Origin: a virus
Virus record (IMG/VR): IMGVR_UViG_3300047443_000139
Coordinates: 1-31,283 of that record
Reading direction: 5' to 3' (one strand)
Length of the DNA: 31,283 nt
Both the position numbers and the translations under genes were made by a program. Below the pieces are notes generated by a model. The model made no database searches. It was not told where the DNA came from and saw only the letters and a program-made list of their open reading frames with translations. Positions 6,573 through 14,213 of this stretch are shown piece after piece (positions within the stretch are counted from its first letter, which is position 1; each line of letters starts with the position of its first letter).

Positions 6573-7597
6573 GCCATGTCCTCCACGTCGCGCATCTTCC
6601 AGGCTGACTGGATATGCCGCAGCTCGACGACGCTGGAGCCTTCACCGATCGCCGCCATGATCGCCATGCGCATGGTCTTGTCGATCTGGCGAAACGCGCC
6701 ACCCTTCATGCCGACACCCGTCAGGAACTTGATGCAGGCCGGATCGGTGACGTTCCAGGCGGCGATGCAAGTTGCCAGATCTTCGTCATATGGCTGCGTG
6801 CGATGAAGGCGCTTACCAATTCGGCTTTTGAGCTGAGCGTAGGAACGGTCGCTCCGATGCTTGGTGAAGCGGCTGTAGACTTCCGAGTTGCCGACGATGG
6901 CAACGCCGCACTCGTAAACATCAACGAAGTAGCGCAACTGATTGAGCGCCGCATCGTCGAGGTGCTGACCTTCGTCAACGATCAGTAGCGTTCCGCCACC
7001 CGATCGGCGCAGTCTCATCCCGATAGCGCGTGCCAAGCGGGCGGGATTGTGTTCGCGCACCTCCAATTGCTCGGCCAGCTCGACGAGCATACCGTGGACG
7101 GTCTTGGTGCTTTCAGTGACCGTCGTGTGGAAGACGAGCGGGCGGGTGCGGGCAAACTGGCGGCATGTCGCAGTCTTGCCCATGCCCGCGCCGAGCGTGA
7201 TCATGACGAAGTCAGGAGCGACCTGTGCCCAGGTCAGCGTCTCGATGATCTCAATCGAACCGCGCAGGGGCATGTAGGATGGTGACTGCGGGATAGCGGC
7301 GGCGATGCCAGCGGTTTCCTGAAGAGCGTCGAGCCATTGCGCGACCTTCTCATTCAAGCTGTCCAGGCGACCCTCATATTTGCCGGAATAATACTGGCTG
7401 AAGGTCCCATCCGGCATGTCGATACGCCTAGCAACCTCGGCCTTGGTCCATCCGTAGGTCTTTCCCACCGCAATGATGCGATCGATGAGGTTAAGCCACA
7501 GATCGACATCAGCTCGCGATTTGTTCCCACCAACATCGGGAGTGCGCGACGGGCGATCCCAAGTTTTCAGCTGGCTTGTGCTATTATGCATGTTCAT
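6569..7597 (-). CDS. MuB-like transposition activator ATPase
   Basis: The 342-residue protein is a AAA+ ATPase of the MuB type, which forms filaments on target DNA, delivers it to the transposase and gives target immunity. A Cro-like helix-turn-helix occupies residues about 45-75 (TKAEVARRIDMPDGTFSQYY), as in Mu B. The Walker A loop is GAGMGKT (136-142) and Walker B is TLLIVDEGQ (203-211), with Asp208-Glu209. A conserved GNSEVY follows at 236-241, in the sensor-1 position. The start at 7597 has a GGAG upstream. The gap to the transposase gene is 23 bp. The protein appears intact at about the family length (Mu B is 312). Confidence 0.93.
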   Translation of the reverse strand: MNMHNSTSQLKTWDRPSRTPDVGGNKSRADVDLWLNLIDRIIAVGKTYGWTKAEVARRIDMPDGTFSQYYSGKYEGRLDSLNEKVAQWLDALQETAGIAAAIPQSPSYMPLRGSIEIIETLTWAQVAPDFVMITLGAGMGKTATCRQFARTRPLVFHTTVTESTKTVHGMLVELAEQLEVREHNPARLARAIGMRLRRSGGGTLLIVDEGQHLDDAALNQLRYFVDVYECGVAIVGNSEVYSRFTKHRSDRSYAQLKSRIGKRLHRTQPYDEDLATCIAAWNVTDPACIKFLTGVGMKGGAFRQIDKTMRMAIMAAIGEGSSVVELRHIQSAWKMRDVEDMA

Positions 7598-7620
7598 TTA
7601 AAATGGCTCCATGGATGCCC

Positions 7621-9702
7621 TTAGGGGCTGATTATTGGGCGGGCTTTCCCGCCCTTCTTTTTTCCGGAACCGTACTCATTACTTTTCGGCTCTACGTGGA
7701 CGCCGGACGCAGTACTCACCGGCGCATTTCCCGAAGGAAATTCAATGACCCCGTTCGCCTGGACGATGCCCAGGGCGCGGGAGAATAGGGTTTCAAAATG
7801 CTGCTCGCTGATGGCGTCAGCAGGCGCTTGGGTGGGTGCCAGGGCGAGATTGCCGCTGGTGACCAGGCGCGTGACCGTGGGCCGGACTTTCTCCGGCTCT
7901 GCTTTCGGCTTGTTGCCTCGGGAGTAAATTTCGCCGAGCTGCTGCGCCGTGAGCGTGGCATGGGCATCGGCGACCTGCCTGACCGCCTTGATATGGTTCT
8001 TCACGAGGCGAGCCTGCATGCGGGCGTCGTCGACGTTGTCGAAGCCGGTATTCTCGATGCACTTCGCCTCGCAGATGAGACGGCTTTTCAGGTCGTAGAC
8101 CTTGACTGGCTGATGCAGCGCGTCGGGATCGAAGCGGATAACAACCTTGTCGCCCGCGTATTGGTTGAGCGCGACATTCCAATAGCGGTTGCCCTGATAG
8201 TGGATCTCGCCGCTGCCCTTCTTCGTCTTGATGGCCTCGGACGCGAGCAGCCAGAGCGATGATTGCGCGGCAGTCGGCTGACGGACGATCGTCGCAGGTG
8301 CACGCATGCTCGCTTCGAAGGTCTGCAAAAAGCTTCGGCCACGGCAGTTTTCAGCGCGACGGCCTAGCTGCTCGTTATGGTCTTCGATCTGCTCGGCGAC
8401 GTGGCGGCGGAACTCCTCATACGGGATCGCCCGCGTCATGTAGTTTTCCGGCTTCGCGTCCGGCTTGTTGCCGGTGTATGCGCCGCTGCAGAAGGGATGC
8501 TTTGAGATCGCCTCGGCAAGATCGCGCCATGCGCGCTCGATCGGCTTCGACTGGCCGGCGTAAGGCCGGGTGAAGTGGACGTTGATGCCGAGCGTGGTGA
8601 GCAAGCCGCGAGGATCTTCCGGTTTCACTTTGAAGCGGAAACGCTGCACCGCATCGCCGCTGATCCATTTCGAAGCAAAGGCTTTGCCGTTGTCGATGTA
8701 CATGGTTTCGGGAATGCCATAGCGCTCGACCATGCCGCCGATCACCAGGCGCACCGCTTCCCAAGTTTCGGCTTCGGCCAGGCGGTGAGAGAGGATCAAG
8801 CCGGAATAGAGATCCTGAATACCGATGAGATAGAAGCGCGCCGGCTTTTTTGACCAGGGCACGTCAACGAACACGTCGATCTTGTGACCGTCCATGTTGA
8901 CGGCCTGCATGGCATGAAAGTGCGCGCGGCTGCGGCGCTGTGCCGGGACCAGTGTTCTCGCCTTGTCTTTGCCCTGCCGCTTCAGCAATGCAGCGGCCTT
9001 GCCAACATCGGCCTCCATCCGGCGACGGAGCGTGCGCTCGGAAGGAACTGGCTCCCATCCGTTGCGCTTCGCAGCTTTTGCCATACGGCGATAGCAGGCG
9101 GAAAATGCCGGCTTTTCGGGGCGCAGATAATCTGATGTGAGAACTTCCCATGCTTTGGGATGGCATTCTGCCAGATCGGCAACAGTGCCATCGTTTCCGG
9201 CAAAGTCGGGAGCGAGCGCCGCCAGATGGTCCTCGGCATCAAGTCCCTCGGTCATCTTCCGCCATTCGTAATAGGCTGACTTCTGGACACCCGCGTCAAA
9301 CGTCGCAATCGCAACGGCAGCATCGCGGCGGATCGAACGATCGCGCACCAGCTCTTCGACGCGACGAAGCACCTTTAGCCGCGTTTCACAGATGGCTTTA
9401 TGGTCCTTCGAGAGCTTGTTGAAGCGTGCCCAAAGGGCATCTTTCCGTGCCTTCACCGCCTTCGTTTCCGCATCGGTCGTGTCAGCGGTGATGAAGGTGA
9501 GCCGATCCCTGGCCTCTTTCGGCAAGAGCGAAACATGATACTTGAAGCCGCCGCCACCTTCCCGCCCATCCGCCTTGCAGAAGAGCGCAGGGTTCGCCCG
9601 CCATCCCTCGGCCTTTGCCTTCTTGGCAAAGCCGCTGAGAGAGGCAGGGAGGCCCGGGAGGGAGAGCGCCAGGAGTTCGTTGAAGGTCAGGAACTCGGTC
9701 AT
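7621..9702 (-). CDS. MuA-like DDE transposase
   Basis: The 693-residue transposase catalyses strand cleavage and transfer at the phage ends. The N-terminus (about 1-70, with LPGLPASLSGFAKKAKAEGW) is the Mu-type winged-helix domain. Further DNA-binding helices follow. The catalytic RNase-H-like core has Asp271 (VNMDGHKIDVF), Asp337 (PETMYIDNGKAF) and Glu389 (YAGQSKPIERAW), very close to Mu's 269/336/392. A beta-barrel (about 490-545, GNRYWN, VVIRFDPD) and a C-terminal tail for MuB contact follow. No disruption is seen, so the element may remain mobile. The final 15 codons contain a plus-strand terminator. Confidence 0.96.
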   Translation of the reverse strand: MTEFLTFNELLALSLPGLPASLSGFAKKAKAEGWRANPALFCKADGREGGGGFKYHVSLLPKEARDRLTFITADTTDAETKAVKARKDALWARFNKLSKDHKAICETRLKVLRRVEELVRDRSIRRDAAVAIATFDAGVQKSAYYEWRKMTEGLDAEDHLAALAPDFAGNDGTVADLAECHPKAWEVLTSDYLRPEKPAFSACYRRMAKAAKRNGWEPVPSERTLRRRMEADVGKAAALLKRQGKDKARTLVPAQRRSRAHFHAMQAVNMDGHKIDVFVDVPWSKKPARFYLIGIQDLYSGLILSHRLAEAETWEAVRLVIGGMVERYGIPETMYIDNGKAFASKWISGDAVQRFRFKVKPEDPRGLLTTLGINVHFTRPYAGQSKPIERAWRDLAEAISKHPFCSGAYTGNKPDAKPENYMTRAIPYEEFRRHVAEQIEDHNEQLGRRAENCRGRSFLQTFEASMRAPATIVRQPTAAQSSLWLLASEAIKTKKGSGEIHYQGNRYWNVALNQYAGDKVVIRFDPDALHQPVKVYDLKSRLICEAKCIENTGFDNVDDARMQARLVKNHIKAVRQVADAHATLTAQQLGEIYSRGNKPKAEPEKVRPTVTRLVTSGNLALAPTQAPADAISEQHFETLFSRALGIVQANGVIEFPSGNAPVSTASGVHVEPKSNEYGSGKKKGGKARPIISP
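7637..7663 (+). terminator. Strong rightward intrinsic terminator inside the 3' end of the transposase gene
   Basis: GGGCGGG (7637-7643), loop CTTT, CCCGCCC (7648-7654), then TTCTTTTTT. Only plus-strand transcripts would carry the U tract. No plus-strand gene ends here, so it would stop antisense transcription entering the transposase gene from the left. Confidence 0.7.
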
Positions 9703-9704
9703 GC

Positions 9705-10163
9705 CTATGCGCCTCTCTTCGCAATGGTGACGGGGCGGGCTGACTGGCGGCGGATTTCCGCCTCGATGCGCTTGCGCTCTTGCCGAAGCCGGGCGATTTC
9801 GGCGAAGCGTGCTTCGTCACCAATGAGGACGGTGACGCCCTGGATGGAGGCGACCTCATCCCAAAGCCAAAGGGCTCCCGTGGCGTGCACGAAGGCAGTG
9901 AAGCGGATTAGCGTGACATCGTGGCCGGTCTTACTCTCGGCTGTGTAGGCATCGAGCGCGGCCTTGCTGACGTTCGCCAGGCCGAGATATTGCGCCATGC
10001 GGGCAACGATCGTGGGGCGATCGTGGGGGCACTCGCGAATGGCCCGAGCCATCGCGCGTTTGATCTTGGTGCGATAGTGGTCGATGTCGATGGATTGGAC
10101 CGGCATGCGAACCGGGAAAATCTCCTGGCTCCAGAAGTCGAGCTGTGAAGGATCGGTCTTCAT
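9705..10163 (-). CDS. Early-operon protein of unknown function upstream of the transposase
   Basis: The 152-residue protein starts MKTDPSQLDFWSQEIFPVRM. ATG 10163 overlaps the ParB-like stop as ATGA, and a longer frame would be antisense-like. Residues 30-70 look like a helical DNA-binding-type segment (ARAIRECPHDRPTIVARMAQ, then YLGLANVSKAALDAYTAES, which is reminiscent of a helix-turn-helix). The C-terminus is a long charged helix (about 120-145, RFAEIARLRQERKRIEAEIR), probably coiled coil. It lies directly before the transposase, 2 bp from its start. It is likely a DNA-associated transposition accessory protein, on context only. Confidence 0.75.
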   Translation of the reverse strand: MKTDPSQLDFWSQEIFPVRMPVQSIDIDHYRTKIKRAMARAIRECPHDRPTIVARMAQYLGLANVSKAALDAYTAESKTGHDVTLIRFTAFVHATGALWLWDEVASIQGVTVLIGDEARFAEIARLRQERKRIEAEIRRQSARPVTIAKRGA

Positions 10164-11017
10164 CGAGCCTTCTCCATCGCTGCCTTGACCTGATTGCGCA
10201 GTTCGTCGGCAACGCCGGCCTCGACCAGCATGTCGAAAACGAACAGCACGCGCGTCATGCGGTCGGCTGACTTCCATGCGCGATCGAGATCAAGTCGAAC
10301 GGCCCGTTGCTTGTCGGCCTCGGAAACTTCTTTCGGCGGCTCTTTCGCGGCCTCCAGAACCTTCGCGATGTCAGGTTCTTTCTTGAGCGCGGCTGCAATC
10401 TGCTGCTGCCGCTTTGGGCCTTCCTTGGCTAGTTTCAGAAGAAGAGACTGGTTGTCGGCGGCGGGGGTGCCGCGAAGCTGCGAACGCAGCGTGGGGTGGA
10501 GGTTTTGGGCGATGGCGTTCAGGCGAAAGTATGCACGCTTGGAGAGGCCCATGCGATCGGCGACATGCTGAGAAAAGCCGCCGCTCTCTGACTCCGTCTC
10601 GAACAATAGTGCCAAGTTGGCACTATTTCCGGGGCGACCCGCTTCAATCTTACCGTGCTTGTTTTCCCAGACATCGCGATAGGACTGCACGAAAATGGCC
10701 CGGTCCATCACGGACAGGTCGTTGCGGAAGAGGTTTTCGGAGATCTCGATGAGCTGAGCTTCGTCCTTGTCGCCCTCGACGATCATGGCCTCAATCTGCG
10801 GCTCTTGATTTAGCTCGAAGGCGCGGAGGCGATGAGCGCCGGCAACCAATGTCCAATTGCCGGCCTTTGATGCGGGCGTAGAACGGACTGTGATCGGGTT
10901 GATGAGGCCGTGCTCGACGATGTTCTGAGCGATCGCAAGCGCATGCTCTTCCTCAACAGCGCGCAGGCGCGCCGGAACCACGATCTGATTGATAGGAATA
11001 AGTTTGAACTCGGCCAT
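10160..11017 (-). CDS. ParB/Spo0J-like N-terminal domain protein
   Basis: The 285-residue protein begins MAEFKLIPINQIVVPARLR. It has the ParB box-II-like GAHRLRAFEL and a SENLFRNDLSVMDRA segment that corresponds to the ParB ENLQR motif. A helix-turn-helix-like segment follows (FSQHVADRMGLSKRAYFRL, about 145-165), then a charged C-terminal region. I chose ATG 11017 because GGAGG precedes it. It overlaps the upstream stop by one base. ParB-fold proteins bind CTP and specific DNA, but no parA partner is present. In a transposable phage it more likely acts in regulation, end recognition or host modulation than in partition. This role is inferred. Confidence 0.85.
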   Translation of the reverse strand: MAEFKLIPINQIVVPARLRAVEEEHALAIAQNIVEHGLINPITVRSTPASKAGNWTLVAGAHRLRAFELNQEPQIEAMIVEGDKDEAQLIEISENLFRNDLSVMDRAIFVQSYRDVWENKHGKIEAGRPGNSANLALLFETESESGGFSQHVADRMGLSKRAYFRLNAIAQNLHPTLRSQLRGTPAADNQSLLLKLAKEGPKRQQQIAAALKKEPDIAKVLEAAKEPPKEVSEADKQRAVRLDLDRAWKSADRMTRVLFVFDMLVEAGVADELRNQVKAAMEKAR

Positions 11018-11373
11018 CACGCGGCCTCCGCAAGTTTCGCGAGCTCGGCCATGAACAGGTCGCCGGCGCGAGAGGCTACGCGGTGGTACATTCGGTCAAA
11101 GACGCCATCAGCGCGTCGGGCTTCAATGACGCGAACGGCCATCAACATCGTCGAACGTGCGATGCCGAGCATCGCGACGATGCGTCGACGCGGAACGTTG
11201 AATTCGTCGTGGAAGATGTAGAGGGCGACCTGTCGCGCAAGCGCCGCGTCCAACATGTGGTTGGGCGGGCTGATGAGGTAGCGCAACGGCAGGTGCGAGA
11301 AATGCTGCTGCGAGGCCTTGTAGCAGCAGGCCAGCATGACCGTAAGGCGTTCCGGTTCGGAGTAGGGGTTCAT
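11017..11373 (-). CDS. DnaA domain IV-like helix-turn-helix protein
   Basis: The 118-residue protein has a central segment (about 48-85) resembling the DNA-binding domain of the replication initiator DnaA: RQVALYIFHDEFNVPRRRIV, then AMLGIARSTMLMAVRVIEAR, in place of DnaA's 'RQVAMYL...IG..FGGRDHTTV..A..KI'. The ATPase domains of DnaA are absent. It is the first gene of the leftward operon, with GGGAGC upstream of ATG 11373. It may bind DnaA-box-like sites to control the early promoter or phage replication. The gap to the divergent GemA gene is only 17 bp. Confidence 0.75.
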   Translation of the reverse strand: MNPYSEPERLTVMLACCYKASQQHFSHLPLRYLISPPNHMLDAALARQVALYIFHDEFNVPRRRIVAMLGIARSTMLMAVRVIEARRADGVFDRMYHRVASRAGDLFMAELAKLAEAA

Positions 11374-11390
11374 TAGAAAGCTCCCATCTG

Positions 11391-12029
11391 ATGGGCGACA
11401 GCGAGAGCTGCGGCAAGCAACTCGGCATTTCCGACGACGCCGATAGGCGCGCGCTCTACGAACGCGTGACCGGCAAAACCCGCCTCACTTTGATGCAGCC
11501 TCCCGAACAAGATGCCGTGGTAACTGAACTGCGTCGTCTTGGTTTCAAGCCGGCCGAGCGCCGCGCGAATGGTCGGCAGAAGCTTACCGGAAAATATGCC
11601 AAGAAGCTCCAGGCGCTCTGGATTGCCGCCTGGAACCTCGGTGTCGCCCGCGAACGCGACGACAAGGCCATGCTGGCTTTCGTGAAACGCCAGACCGGTA
11701 TCGACCATACCCGTTTCCTAGTCTATCCGGACGATGCCGCCAAGGCGATCGAAGGGCTGAAGGCGTGGCTCGCCAGAGAGGCTGGCGTCGGCTTCGGCAA
11801 TACCAACGGCTACGAATGGCTGGCCAGCGACGGCGCAAAGATCGCCTGGGCGCAGTGGAAGATCCTGCATCCATCCGCAGGCCTCGTGGTCCGCAAAGGG
11901 TTTGACGAGGAGGCGGCGCGGCTGGCAGGGATCAGCATCGTATGGCTGGCAGAGCTGAAGCCGTCGCATTGGCAAGCGGTCATGAACGCCCTTGGCGAAC
12001 GCGTCCGCGCAGGAAAGGCTGGTGCGTGA
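11391..12029 (+). CDS. gemA: GemA (Mu gp16, DUF1018) regulatory protein
   Basis: The 212-residue protein matches GemA/gp16 of Mu-like phages: KQLGISDD followed by RRALYERVTGK, then VVTELRRLGFKP and the diagnostic LQALWIAAWNLGVARERDD, with AMLAFVKRQTGIDHTRFL. In Mu, GemA modulates host gene expression and DNA supercoiling. The start is the ATG at 11391, without a clear ribosome site, and the N-terminus is a few residues shorter than in typical relatives. A one-base frame difference upstream would restore an ATARAA-like segment, so a small N-terminal lesion is possible. It is the first rightward gene, in an operon with the next three. Confidence 0.85.
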   Translation: MGDSESCGKQLGISDDADRRALYERVTGKTRLTLMQPPEQDAVVTELRRLGFKPAERRANGRQKLTGKYAKKLQALWIAAWNLGVARERDDKAMLAFVKRQTGIDHTRFLVYPDDAAKAIEGLKAWLAREAGVGFGNTNGYEWLASDGAKIAWAQWKILHPSAGLVVRKGFDEEAARLAGISIVWLAELKPSHWQAVMNALGERVRAGKAGA

Positions 12030-12466
12030 TGGTCGCGTACGGCTTCAAACCCTACTTCGCCCCACAGATCGAGGATCGCTCGAAAACCCACACCATCCGT
12101 GGGCACCGCCGCCGCCACGCCCACGAGGGCGAACAGCTACAGCTCTTCGTCGGTTTGCGGACACGTCATTGCCGCAAGATCGTCCCCGATCCTGTCTGCA
12201 TCGCCGTCCTGCCGATCGTCATCATGTCCAGCGACCTGCTCGATGCGGGCATCGCATACATCGAGATCGACGGCCGGCCGCTGCACCGCGACGAGATCGA
12301 GCCCTTCGCCATTTCTGACGGCTTCGATCCTGGCAGGCTTGCCGGCCTTGCGCCGGCCCGGCTGATCGGCGCGACGGCGCGCGAGACCATGGGCCGCTTC
12401 TGGCGGGAAAGCCACCAGGGAAGCCGGTTCGAGGGTGTGATCATTCGCTGGAACCCGGAGAGCTGA
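12029..12466 (+). CDS. ASCH-like (PUA-fold) domain protein
   Basis: The 145-residue protein begins MVAYGFKPYFAPQIEDRSKT, followed by HTIRGHRRRHAHEGE. The pattern of an early basic 'F.P.I..R.KT.TIR' followed by 'GE.LQLFVGLRT..C' resembles ASCH domains, a PUA-like fold that binds RNA or modified nucleotides. ATG 12029 overlaps the GemA stop by one base. A longer frame from 11942 lies inside gemA and is not credible. Such proteins recur next to GemA in alphaproteobacterial Mu-like phages as far as I recall. The substrate is unknown. Confidence 0.65.
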   Translation: MVAYGFKPYFAPQIEDRSKTHTIRGHRRRHAHEGEQLQLFVGLRTRHCRKIVPDPVCIAVLPIVIMSSDLLDAGIAYIEIDGRPLHRDEIEPFAISDGFDPGRLAGLAPARLIGATARETMGRFWRESHQGSRFEGVIIRWNPES

Positions 12467-12468
12467 TC

Positions 12469-12660
12469 ATGGCGGCGGTCCTGCCTCTCTTCCTGATTGA
12501 CGATTTGAAGGGGCTTCGAGACCGCCGTTACGCGCTGTTGATGCGCCTTCAAACGATGCGGCCACATGAACACCGCCGCCTCGAAATCATCGGAGAATTG
12601 AAAGCCGTGACAAGTCAGATCCTGATCATCGAACAGCAGTTGGAGGTACGCCGTGGCTGA
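12469..12660 (+). CDS. Small helical protein, unknown
   Basis: The 63-residue protein is almost entirely helical, with two charged amphipathic helices (LKGLRDRRYALLMRLQTM and LEIIGELKAVTSQILIIEQQ) that could form a coiled-coil hairpin. CGGAGAG lies before the ATG, and the 3' end overlaps the start of the Mor-like gene by 8 bp, so it is translated in the same operon. No domain recognised. Confidence 0.65.
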   Translation: MAAVLPLFLIDDLKGLRDRRYALLMRLQTMRPHEHRRLEIIGELKAVTSQILIIEQQLEVRRG

Positions 12661-13024
12661 AGACCTGTTCAACGACCTTCTGGCGCTGCTCGGCGAAGAT
12701 GGCTTCTTCTCGCTGGTCGAAGCCCATGCGGGCGTTCGGCTGTATGTGCCGGCGGATCTGTCGCGAAGCGAGCTGTCCGCGACCATTGGCAATGATGCTG
12801 CTCATCGTCTAGCCAAATCGTATCCGGGCGGCTATATAAGAGTTCCGCTTGCTCGTGAGTTTCGCGCTCGGCGTTATGTTTGTGACGAGTTGAGCAATCG
12901 AGATATAGCCAAACGGCTTGGCCTGACAGAAAGCGGTGTTGAACGCCTTCTGAAACGGGCACGGAAACAAAAACCGCTTGCGCCTCGGCGTAAGAAAGAT
13001 CCCCGCCAGATTGAAATGTTCTGA
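12653..13024 (+). CDS. Mor/C-like middle/late transcription activator
   Basis: The 123-residue protein resembles the Mor family. An N-terminal dimerisation part (LFNDLLALLGEDGFFSLVEA) leads into GGYIRVPLAREFRARRYVCD and a C-terminal helix-turn-helix (ELSNRDIAKRLGLTESGVER, about 80-100). In Mu, Mor activates the middle promoter and its relative C activates late promoters by binding dyads next to the -35. Only one such gene is present, so it may do both jobs. The start is GTG 12653, with GGAGG 7 nt upstream. It directly precedes the first of two repeated promoter-like elements, its likely target. Confidence 0.8.
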   Translation: MAEDLFNDLLALLGEDGFFSLVEAHAGVRLYVPADLSRSELSATIGNDAAHRLAKSYPGGYIRVPLAREFRARRYVCDELSNRDIAKRLGLTESGVERLLKRARKQKPLAPRRKKDPRQIEMF

Positions 13025-13080
13025 CCACCCGCCAGCCTTTGCGGGCATGATATAGCCTCTCGCGCGCAAGTAGTCTCGCC
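13021..13080 (+). promoter_or_regulatory. Repeated promoter-like element, copy 1 (upstream of lysis genes)
   Basis: From the TGA stop of the Mor-like gene this gap shares ordered blocks with 27851-27905: CTGACCrCCCGCCA, GGCATGAT, TCGCGCGC, and TAGTyTCGCsCCAT (whose last bases run to 13084). A CCCGC/GCGGG dyad lies at the upstream end. Two similar non-coding elements in front of two late gene blocks fit activator-dependent late promoters. The start site and activator are inferred. Confidence 0.6.
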
Positions 13081-13111
13081 CCATCAAATCGGCTTTTGGT
13101 GGGGCTTTTTT
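13078..13111 (+). terminator. Intrinsic terminator just before the endolysin start
   Basis: An 11-bp stem (GCCCCATCAAA 13078-13088 with TTTGGTGGGGC 13095-13105, one G-U pair) and a 6-nt loop are followed by six T. The endolysin ATG follows at 13113. The GGTGGGG of the downstream arm is also the only ribosome-site-like sequence for that gene, so the hairpin could control both transcription and translation. Confidence 0.75.
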
Positions 13112-13112
13112 C

Positions 13113-13835
13113 ATGCAGAGTTTTGACGATTGGCTTGTTACGCGGCTCAAGGCGCGTGGCGTCTATTCAGCTCCGGCCGGCGCTTCTACGGCACGCGCTA
13201 TCAGCGTGAGCCTTTCAGCTTTCCAGCAGAAAAACGACATCAAGGTTACCGGTACCGCGACGACCGAGACCGTCGCTCTGCTGCGCCAAGACCCGCCGTC
13301 AAGTGCTACCATCTATCAGCCAGTCCCGACCGCTCCCGCTCACCCGGCATGGATGCGCGAGGCCTATCGCTTCATGGGGCTGAAGGAGATCGCGGGGGCG
13401 AAATCCAACCCCACCATTATCTCATGGGCGCAGAAGCTCGGGGGCTGGATCAAGACCTTTTACAACAACGACGATATCCCGTGGTGCGGTCTATTCATCT
13501 CGCATTGCATTACCGAGACCCTGCCGAGCGAACATGTTCCCGCCAATCCGCTAGGCGCGCTCAACTGGTCGACCTTCGGCAAGCAGCTGAAAACCCCTGT
13601 TTTGGGTGCCATCCTGACCTTCCACCGGACGGGCGGCGGTCATGTCGGCCTCTACGTTGGTGAAGACAAGACGGCCTACCATGTCCTCGGCGGCAACCAG
13701 AGCAACAGCGTGTCTGTCACTCGGATCGACAAAGGCAGACTGGAAGACATTCGGTGGCCGATCACCGGCGAAGCTCCGACTGACGGTCGCGTCTATCTGA
13801 CGCCCAGCGGCGAACTCTCCAAGAACGAAGCCTAG
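13113..13835 (+). CDS. Endolysin, peptidoglycan hydrolase of TIGR02594/CHAP-like type
   Basis: The 240-residue protein has a short N-terminal peptidoglycan-binding-like segment (about 25-58, ISVSLSAFQQKNDIKVTGTA) and a papain-like amidase/endopeptidase domain from about 78. The likely catalytic set is Cys125 (DIPWCGLFIS), His177 (GGGHVGLYVG) and Asn195 (GGNQSN). It has no signal peptide, so it should need the downstream holin to reach the wall. It is the first late gene, after a repeated promoter-like element and a terminator hairpin. It looks intact, so lysis capacity may survive in this defective element. Confidence 0.85.
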   Translation: MQSFDDWLVTRLKARGVYSAPAGASTARAISVSLSAFQQKNDIKVTGTATTETVALLRQDPPSSATIYQPVPTAPAHPAWMREAYRFMGLKEIAGAKSNPTIISWAQKLGGWIKTFYNNDDIPWCGLFISHCITETLPSEHVPANPLGALNWSTFGKQLKTPVLGAILTFHRTGGGHVGLYVGEDKTAYHVLGGNQSNSVSVTRIDKGRLEDIRWPITGEAPTDGRVYLTPSGELSKNEA

Positions 13836-13844
13836 GAGGCTCCA

Positions 13845-14189
13845 TTGCGCTTAGCATCCGTTGCGGCGATCGCCGCCCTGTCTCTTGCATCTGCAGCCGC
13901 GACGAGCTGCGTGACCACAGAGAAAGTCGACCAGGCGAACGACAAGATCCAGAGCGGCCTTTCGGAGTACTGCCCGAAGGTTGCCGAGGCGGATCTCGCC
14001 TTCAGCTTTCTGAAGCTGGTTTTCAAGTTCCCGCAGTCTGTCATCGACGCGGAGGCCAAGGCCTTCGCCGCCACCCAGGAGTTCTGCACCGACCCTTCGT
14101 CCGTCACGCTGCAAAGCGCGCCGCAGAAGGTGCTCGATGCGCTGAACGCCATCAACGCCGCTCGCGCAAAGTCGAGCGGCTCCAACTAA
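13845..14189 (+). CDS. Small exported or lipoprotein-like lysis-cassette protein
   Basis: The 114-residue protein has a signal peptide (MRLASVAAIAALSLASAAAT). A Cys at residue 22 (ATSC) is an atypical lipobox, so either a lipoprotein or an ordinary exported protein is possible. Two further cysteines (CPK, FCT) could form a disulfide. The start is the unusual codon TTG at 13845, chosen because a perfect AGGAGG lies 7 nt upstream and no ATG gives the signal sequence. It sits between endolysin and holin, where spanin-like proteins occur, but the sequence does not prove that role. Confidence 0.7.
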   Translation: MRLASVAAIAALSLASAAATSCVTTEKVDQANDKIQSGLSEYCPKVAEADLAFSFLKLVFKFPQSVIDAEAKAFAATQEFCTDPSSVTLQSAPQKVLDALNAINAARAKSSGSN

Positions 14190-14213
14190 CACCGTCAACC
14201 TTCAGGAGCCACG

